DNA of 64,000 bases, from assembly GCA_049322695.1 (NCBI GenBank), contig JBMORW010000021.1, positions 124,001 to 188,000 of the forward strand, written 5' to 3'. The first letter of the stretch is position 1. The number at the start of each line of letters is the position of its first letter. Source of the stretch: CALGKJ01 sp049322695. GTDB taxonomy: Bacteria > Bacillota > Clostridia > Lutisporales > Lutisporaceae. Below the pieces are notes generated by a model. It was given only the letters and a program-made list of their open reading frames with translations, was not told the DNA's origin and did no database searches. Of this stretch, positions 59,429-64,000 are shown piece after piece. A program made the position numbers and the translations under genes.

Positions 59429-60658
59429 ATGGATATGACATTTGACAAGCTTGGCATAATGCCTGCTATAGTTGAAGGACTTAACAAACAAAGTATCAGT
59501 ATAGCTACAGATATACAGGAAAAAGTAATCCCTTTGGCCTTGGAAAGAAGAGACATAATAGGTCAATCACAGACAGGCAGCGGAAAGACTTTGGCATATC
59601 TGCTCCCAATTTTTCAGAGGATAGATACCGAAAAAAAAGATATACAAGCAATCATACTTGCTCCTACACATGAGTTGGTCATGCAGATTGACAAGCAAAT
59701 CAAGCTTTTGGCCGAAAATTCCGGACTTTTTGTCAAATCTGCCGTTATAATAGGCGAAGTGAATATAAACAGACAAATTGAGAAGCTCAAGGAAAAACCT
59801 CACATTATTGTCGGCTCAATAGGAAGAATCGTTGAACTTGTTAAAATGAAAAGAATAACGGCACATACTGTCAGGACAATAGTCATAGATGAGGCTGACA
59901 GACTGCTTGATAATGACCATTACGGCAAGACAAAGGAGCTTATAAAGGCTGTCATGCGAGATACGCAGATTATGGCTTTTTCGGCAATGGTCAATGAAAA
60001 AACCACACTTGCAGCGAAGGATATAATGAAAAATGCAGAAATAGTAAAGATAGAGGATAAGGAGCTCATAAATCCTAATATTACCCATATGTATCTGCTT
60101 TCTGAGCAGAGAGACAAAATAGAAATGTTAAGAAAGCTATGGGCTTCATTAAAGCCAAGCTGCGCTATTTGCTTTATCAATGCTTCAGATGAGGTTGAGA
60201 TTACTACGGCAAAGCTCAGGTTTCACAATATAGAAGCATGCGGGATATATGGAGATATGCCTAAGGAAGAAAGGCAAAAAGCTATGGAAGGCTTCAGAAA
60301 AGGTGAATATAAGCTTATGATAGCTACTGATCTTGCAGCAAGAGGCTTGGATGTTACAGATGTTACACATATATTCAATCTCGACCTTCCAAGAGATTCG
60401 AAGGAATACCTGCACAGAGCAGGCAGAACAGGCAGGTTTGGAAGACCGGGCACAGTAGTATCCGTAATCACTAAGCGGGAAGAAGAACAAATAAAGGCTT
60501 TTGAGAAGAACTTCAGAATTAGGATTAATATTAAAGAAATATATATGGGCAGAATAGTAGAGCTCGGGAAGGGGAAAACCGCTTCCAGAACCATCAGCGG
60601 AAAAGCTGTAACAAAGAAAAAAACAGCAAATAAATCAAAACTGCAAAAACGAAAATAG
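59429..60658 (+). CDS. DEAD-box RNA helicase
   Basis: ATP-dependent RNA helicase of 409 residues. Motifs: Q-motif region ATDIQEKVIPLAL, I SQTGSGKT (about 50-57), Ia APTHELV, II VIDEADRLL, V ATDLAARGLDV, VI HRAGRTGRFGR. Motif III reads FSAMVNE rather than the usual SAT, losing the Thr. The C-terminal 30 residues are basic (TKKKTANKSKLQKRK), suited to RNA contact. ATG 59429 follows GAAGGTGAT. Monocistronic. Probable role in ribosome or mRNA remodelling. Confidence 0.93.
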   Translation: MDMTFDKLGIMPAIVEGLNKQSISIATDIQEKVIPLALERRDIIGQSQTGSGKTLAYLLPIFQRIDTEKKDIQAIILAPTHELVMQIDKQIKLLAENSGLFVKSAVIIGEVNINRQIEKLKEKPHIIVGSIGRIVELVKMKRITAHTVRTIVIDEADRLLDNDHYGKTKELIKAVMRDTQIMAFSAMVNEKTTLAAKDIMKNAEIVKIEDKELINPNITHMYLLSEQRDKIEMLRKLWASLKPSCAICFINASDEVEITTAKLRFHNIEACGIYGDMPKEERQKAMEGFRKGEYKLMIATDLAARGLDVTDVTHIFNLDLPRDSKEYLHRAGRTGRFGRPGTVVSVITKREEEQIKAFEKNFRIRINIKEIYMGRIVELGKGKTASRTISGKAVTKKKTANKSKLQKRK

Positions 60659-60660
60659 CT

Positions 60661-60700
60661 TAATATTGAGAGAGCTAAAGCTTCAGATCTCTCCATATTA
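60661..60700 (+). terminator. Possible terminator of the helicase gene
   Basis: TAATATTGAGAGA pairs with TCTCTCCATATTA (one mismatch) around a loop containing AAAGCTT-like bases. The tail is short of T. Confidence 0.45.
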
Positions 60701-60765
60701 TTATGTTTTACAAATCTGACATAAGTCAATATACAATCTTATTATACATGATATGGAGTGATATT

Positions 60766-61494
60766 ATGAAAAACTTCTCAATAAAGGAAATCACCCCTGA
60801 TATTTATGTGCTGGCTTGGGATAAAACATTTTATCATACAAATGCCACAATAATAATGACTCCAAAAGGACCGATAATTATAGATACCTTCAGGGATAAG
60901 CATCAGTTTGCAATTATATTGGACTTTATTAAATCCAAGGGTTGCAAAACCATTAATACAATTATCTATACACATTGGCATGTTGATCATACAGGCGGCA
61001 ACAGATGCATTAGTGACTGCAATATAATAGCTCATCGTACTCTTGCAGATCATTTTGATGAGTTTAACAAAAATCATATTGACAGGCTTAAGCAGAAAGG
61101 AATAATAGAGCAGGATTTGGAATTAATATATCCCAATATGCTGGTTGATGAGTTCATCTCGCTGGACATAAGCGGCAGAAAAATAAGCATATATCACTGT
61201 CCCGGTCACAGCTTTGATAGTATTATAATATTTGATGATGCTACAAAGACGCTTATAGCTGGCGACAACCTTGTAAACAGAGAAGAGCCATTCATGCTCC
61301 CTCCAGCAATACCACCTGATGCTGCAGACATTACACCCGAACATTTCAAAGCTGCCTTTAAACAATTGGAAAAGCTTAATGCCGATATCATTATACCCGG
61401 GCATGGTTCTATTGTAAATCCCAAAGAACTTATAGAGTTCAACAAGTACCGTTACTATAAATGCATAAACGAAGGTCTGGATTTTATCGAATAA
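60766..61494 (+). CDS. Metallo-beta-lactamase fold hydrolase
   Basis: Zinc hydrolase of 242 residues. Metal-binding motifs: THWHVDHTGG (about 69-78), the single His in HCPGHSFDS (about 144-152), the bridging Asp in LIAGDNLV (about 165) and the last His in IIPGHGSIV (about 210). No signal peptide, so it is cytoplasmic and unlikely to be a secreted lactamase. ATG 60766 has GGAGTGAT upstream; the longer frame from 60703 lacks a site. Related proteins include glyoxalase II-like and alkylsulfatase-like hydrolases; the substrate is unknown. Confidence 0.9.
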   Translation: MKNFSIKEITPDIYVLAWDKTFYHTNATIIMTPKGPIIIDTFRDKHQFAIILDFIKSKGCKTINTIIYTHWHVDHTGGNRCISDCNIIAHRTLADHFDEFNKNHIDRLKQKGIIEQDLELIYPNMLVDEFISLDISGRKISIYHCPGHSFDSIIIFDDATKTLIAGDNLVNREEPFMLPPAIPPDAADITPEHFKAAFKQLEKLNADIIIPGHGSIVNPKELIEFNKYRYYKCINEGLDFIE

Positions 61495-61501
61495 TTAAAT
61501 C

Positions 61502-61541
61502 AAGCGAAAGGTCTGATTCAGTATCAAACCTTTCGCTTTTT
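61502..61541 (+). terminator. Terminator of the metallohydrolase gene
   Basis: Stem AAGCGAAAGGT / ACCTTTCGCTT extended by TGAT/ATCA around a short loop, with a five-T tail. It ends two bases before the aspartokinase stop, so it can serve both strands. Confidence 0.85.
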
Positions 61542-61542
61542 G

Positions 61543-62748
61543 TTACAGCTCCAGCTCTCTTGCCAAAACTGTTACAGCTTTGTTCTTATCCTTTGAATTG
61601 ATAGTATAGGATATACTTATTTCTGAGGTTGTTACCTGCTCAAATTCTATATCATTGTCTGCAAATATATTGAAAACCCTTGCTGCCACACCCGACTGCT
61701 TCATCATTCCTATACCAACCACTGATATTTTTGATATGTGCGTCGCCTTTTCCACTTCTATACCCGGCATTTCCCTCGTAAGCTCCTTTGTTATGGTGTC
61801 GATAGAGAACTCATCATCAATAGGTGCAGTAAAGGAAACATTGATTCTACCGTCATGTGGAGCTGTCTGGCTAATCATGTCAATATTCACATTATGCTTG
61901 GCAAGTTTATCAAATATTAATGCTATGTTTTTCATTCTATATGCCACATTGTTTACTGTTACCATTAAAACATTATCGCTGACTGTAAGACCTGTTATCG
62001 CTTTTCCTTCCATCGTTTCATCAAACTCCTTTATTATAGTGCCTTTCTTATCTCCATGGCTTATTGCCACATAAATCGGAACCCCAAACTTGCAGCCTAT
62101 CTCAACTGCTCTTGTCTCCATTACTCCTGCTCCCAGGCTTGCCATTTCCATCATTTCCTCATAGCAGATTGAATCAAGCTTTTTTGCAGCAGGGTATAAT
62201 CTTGGGTCAACGCTGTATACACCCTCTACATCAGTGTATATTTCGCAAGTACAGCTCAGCTTTGCGGCCAATGCAACTGCTGTTGTATCAGATCCCCCTC
62301 TGCCCAGGGTTGTAATATCACCGTTATCATTTATGCCTTGAAAACCTGCAACTACCACGATTCGTCCTTCTCTAAGGTGCTTCTTGACGTTTCTGATATC
62401 TATTTCCGTTATTCTGTTTTTTGTATGAACTCCCTCAGTTTTTATGCCAGCCTGAAAGCCTGTCAGTGAAACAGAATCATATCCTCTTTCATGAAGTGCC
62501 ATTGCCAGTAAAGCAATTGATACCTGTTCTCCTGTAGAAACCAGCATATCAAGCTCACGTCTGTCAGGGTTTGGTGATATTTCCTTTGCCATTCCAATAA
62601 GCATATCTGTGGTTTTACCCATAGCCGAAACAACAACAACTATATCATGACCCTCAGCCTTTTTCTGTACAATCCTGTTGGCTACTGCCTTTATTTTTTC
62701 AATGGTACCTACTGAAGTACCACCATATTTCTGTACAATAATATTCAA
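61543..62748 (-). CDS. lysC: Aspartate kinase
   Basis: First enzyme of the aspartate pathway, 401 residues, phosphorylating aspartate. The kinase domain starts IIVQKYGGTSVG (residues 3-14) and has LVSTGEQVSIALLA and TTLGRGGSDTTAVALAA (about 151-167), with TDVEGVYSVDPRL. Two ACT domains follow (about 265-401; SVVGIGMMKQSGVAARVF), the usual site of lysine or threonine feedback. Start is TTG 62748, behind GAGGAGG inside the end of lysA, two bases past that stop. Cotranscription with lysA points to a lysine/diaminopimelate role. Confidence 0.95.
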   Translation of the reverse strand: MNIIVQKYGGTSVGTIEKIKAVANRIVQKKAEGHDIVVVVSAMGKTTDMLIGMAKEISPNPDRRELDMLVSTGEQVSIALLAMALHERGYDSVSLTGFQAGIKTEGVHTKNRITEIDIRNVKKHLREGRIVVVAGFQGINDNGDITTLGRGGSDTTAVALAAKLSCTCEIYTDVEGVYSVDPRLYPAAKKLDSICYEEMMEMASLGAGVMETRAVEIGCKFGVPIYVAISHGDKKGTIIKEFDETMEGKAITGLTVSDNVLMVTVNNVAYRMKNIALIFDKLAKHNVNIDMISQTAPHDGRINVSFTAPIDDEFSIDTITKELTREMPGIEVEKATHISKISVVGIGMMKQSGVAARVFNIFADNDIEFEQVTTSEISISYTINSKDKNKAVTVLARELEL

Positions 62749-62750
62749 TT

Positions 62751-64000
62751 CTACAAAACCTCCTCATAAGCTGAAATCATATCATTTCTCACTAAATCTT
62801 CATAGCTTTCTCTTTGTACTGCCAGCCTTGCCTTTCCATCCTTTACAAACACCATAGCAGGCTTCGGTATTCTGTTATAGTTGCTTGACATGCTGTAATT
62901 GTATGCACCTGTGCTCATTACAGCCAATAAATCGCCCTTGTGAAGTCTAGGCAGTTCAATATCCTTTATTATGATATCTCCTGACTCACAACACTTTCCT
63001 GCTACTGTATATATTTCAACCGGCTTCTCGCCTTCATTAAATGCCGCCGCTGCTTCATATTTGGCATCATACATCGCTGTTCTTACATTATCAGTCATGC
63101 CCCCATCAACAAAAACGTATTTTTTACCGCCATAAGTCTCCTTTATGCTGCCTACTGTATATAAGGTAGTTCCGGCATTAGCTATTACTGCTCTTCCCGG
63201 CTCAATCAGAAGCTTAGGCATATCCAAGCCCCTTTCCTTAAACTCGGACTTTAACTGGTTTAAAAGTGCAGCCAAGCTTTTTTTTATGTCAATAGGAGTA
63301 TCAATACCGGAATAGTATACTCCAAAGCCGCCCCCCAGGTTCAGCTCTTCAACTTCAACTCCGCATTTGTTCTTAAGGTCTTCAATAAAATCTGTAACAT
63401 TAGCTGCTGCTTTATAGAAAGGACTTGCCTCCATTATTTGCGAGCCTATATGGTAATGCAAACCCTTAATCTTTATAGCTTCACTTTTTGCCAGCTGTGC
63501 TATCTTCAAGTGCATGTCATCTCTGTAAATTGATTCGCCGAACTTCGAATCATTTTTTGAAGTCTGAATATATTTATGTGTGTGTGCACTGATTCCAGGA
63601 TTGATTCTTAACAAGACATCAGCCTGCATATATGATTCCCTGCACAGCTCTTCTAAAAGCTCCAGCTCATTGAAGCTGTCGGCAACTATTCGCCCAATGC
63701 CTGCACCCAAAGCCATCCTGAGCTCATCTGTGCTTTTGTTGTTCCCGTGAAAGAATATTCTCTCTGCAGGAAATTCTGCTTTCAAGGCTGTAAATAGCTC
63801 TCCTCCGGATACTACATCCAAAGATAAACCCTCTTCCTCAATAAGCTTGCACATTGCTATATTAAGCATTGCCTTTGATGCATATATTACTTCTGTATTT
63901 ATTCCTTCAAGAGAAAAGCTTTCTTTAAACTCTTTGCATTTTCGACGTACATGCTCTTCATCAATAATATATAAAGGAGTCCCATAGCGTTTAGCCAGAT
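62751..64000 (-). CDS. lysA: Diaminopimelate decarboxylase, 5' end cut off by window edge
   Basis: PLP enzyme that makes L-lysine from meso-diaminopimelate. The open frame runs to base 64000 without a start, so the N-terminus is outside the window; an internal ATG at 63869 is not the start because the PLP Lys (VIYASKAMLN) lies upstream of it. Other landmarks: SLDVVSGGELFTAL, the His-containing KGLHYHIGSQI, GGGFGVYY, the PLP-phosphate region LLIEPGRAVIANAG and, near the C-terminus, CCESGD and GAYNYSMSSNYN. Two bases separate it from the aspartokinase start. Confidence 0.95.
   Translation of the reverse strand, partial: LAKRYGTPLYIIDEEHVRRKCKEFKESFSLEGINTEVIYASKAMLNIAMCKLIEEEGLSLDVVSGGELFTALKAEFPAERIFFHGNNKSTDELRMALGAGIGRIVADSFNELELLEELCRESYMQADVLLRINPGISAHTHKYIQTSKNDSKFGESIYRDDMHLKIAQLAKSEAIKIKGLHYHIGSQIMEASPFYKAAANVTDFIEDLKNKCGVEVEELNLGGGFGVYYSGIDTPIDIKKSLAALLNQLKSEFKERGLDMPKLLIEPGRAVIANAGTTLYTVGSIKETYGGKKYVFVDGGMTDNVRTAMYDAKYEAAAAFNEGEKPVEIYTVAGKCCESGDIIIKDIELPRLHKGDLLAVMSTGAYNYSMSSNYNRIPKPAMVFVKDGKARLAVQRESYEDLVRNDMISAYEEVL

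Noticed and set aside
62751..63869. ATG 63869 as the lysA start
   Set aside because: The frame continues upstream to the window edge and holds the PLP-binding Lys before this ATG.

Overview
The window looks like a chromosomal segment of an anaerobic, low-GC Gram-positive bacterium of the class Clostridia. The evidence is: AT-rich intergenic DNA with intrinsic terminators; strong GGAGG/GGGGTGAT ribosome binding sites, often ahead of TTG or GTG starts (at least 14 genes); a single-membrane protein repertoire with one lipobox lipoprotein; an [FeFe]-hydrogenase-like iron-sulfur protein; an aldo/keto reductase fused to a ferredoxin domain; a decayed class III fructose-1,6-bisphosphatase typical of Firmicutes; and a very large set of two-component and cyclic-di-GMP proteins. 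I cannot name the species. No rRNA, tRNA, CRISPR array, insertion sequence or prophage is visible.

Layout. 1-4700 (minus): an alpha/alpha-toroid (prenyltransferase-repeat) protein followed by two tandem paralogous 7TM sensor histidine kinases; the second kinase runs off the left edge. 4877-6097: a cytoplasmic-type subtilase. 6381-9314: a giant receiver-DUF3369-GAF-PAS-Hpt-CheA-like kinase. 9418-12704 (minus): nucleotidyltransferase, then an ArsR-type regulator, GNAT acetyltransferase and methyltransferase. 12904-15693: a small unknown gene, a wrecked fbp pseudogene, a DUF1028 protein and a double zinc-ribbon protein. 15924-21602: oxidoreductase, cardiolipin synthase, patatin phospholipase, and a MarR regulator with an MFS pump. 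21781-31760: htpG, two diguanylate cyclase genes (one with HD-GYP), a RarD-like permease, a DUF3810 protein and a hydrogenase-like protein. 31885-34990: amidohydrolase, alcohol dehydrogenase and MazG-like hydrolase.

35038-40012 is a compact operon encoding a glycosidase of the six-hairpin type, a nitrilase-fold protein that has lost all three catalytic residues, an intact nitrilase paralogue and a GPH-type symporter. 40136-45571 is a signalling island: a lone Hpt protein, a degenerate-GGDEF protein with a ribbon-helix-helix-like tail, a hybrid histidine kinase, and an abutting lipoprotein of the amino-acid-binding family with no ABC permease beside it. These two regions are the best candidates for undescribed systems.

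45780-56480 holds DUF3298, D-2-hydroxyacid dehydrogenase, nitroreductase, an ABC exporter, a second GPH transporter, an OmpR-type two-component pair, a methyltransferase, a 2H phosphoesterase and a ferritin-like DUF2383 protein. 56582-61494 holds a chemoreceptor with a putative operator, a CPBP protease gene broken by one in-frame stop, a DEAD-box helicase and a metallo-beta-lactamase-fold hydrolase. The right edge carries lysA (partial) and an aspartokinase gene, an apparent lysine/diaminopimelate biosynthesis operon.

Coordinates and motifs were read directly from the sequence. Family names rest on recognised motifs; no database search was run. Several starts were moved from the longest open frame to the codon with the best ribosome binding site, as stated per gene.
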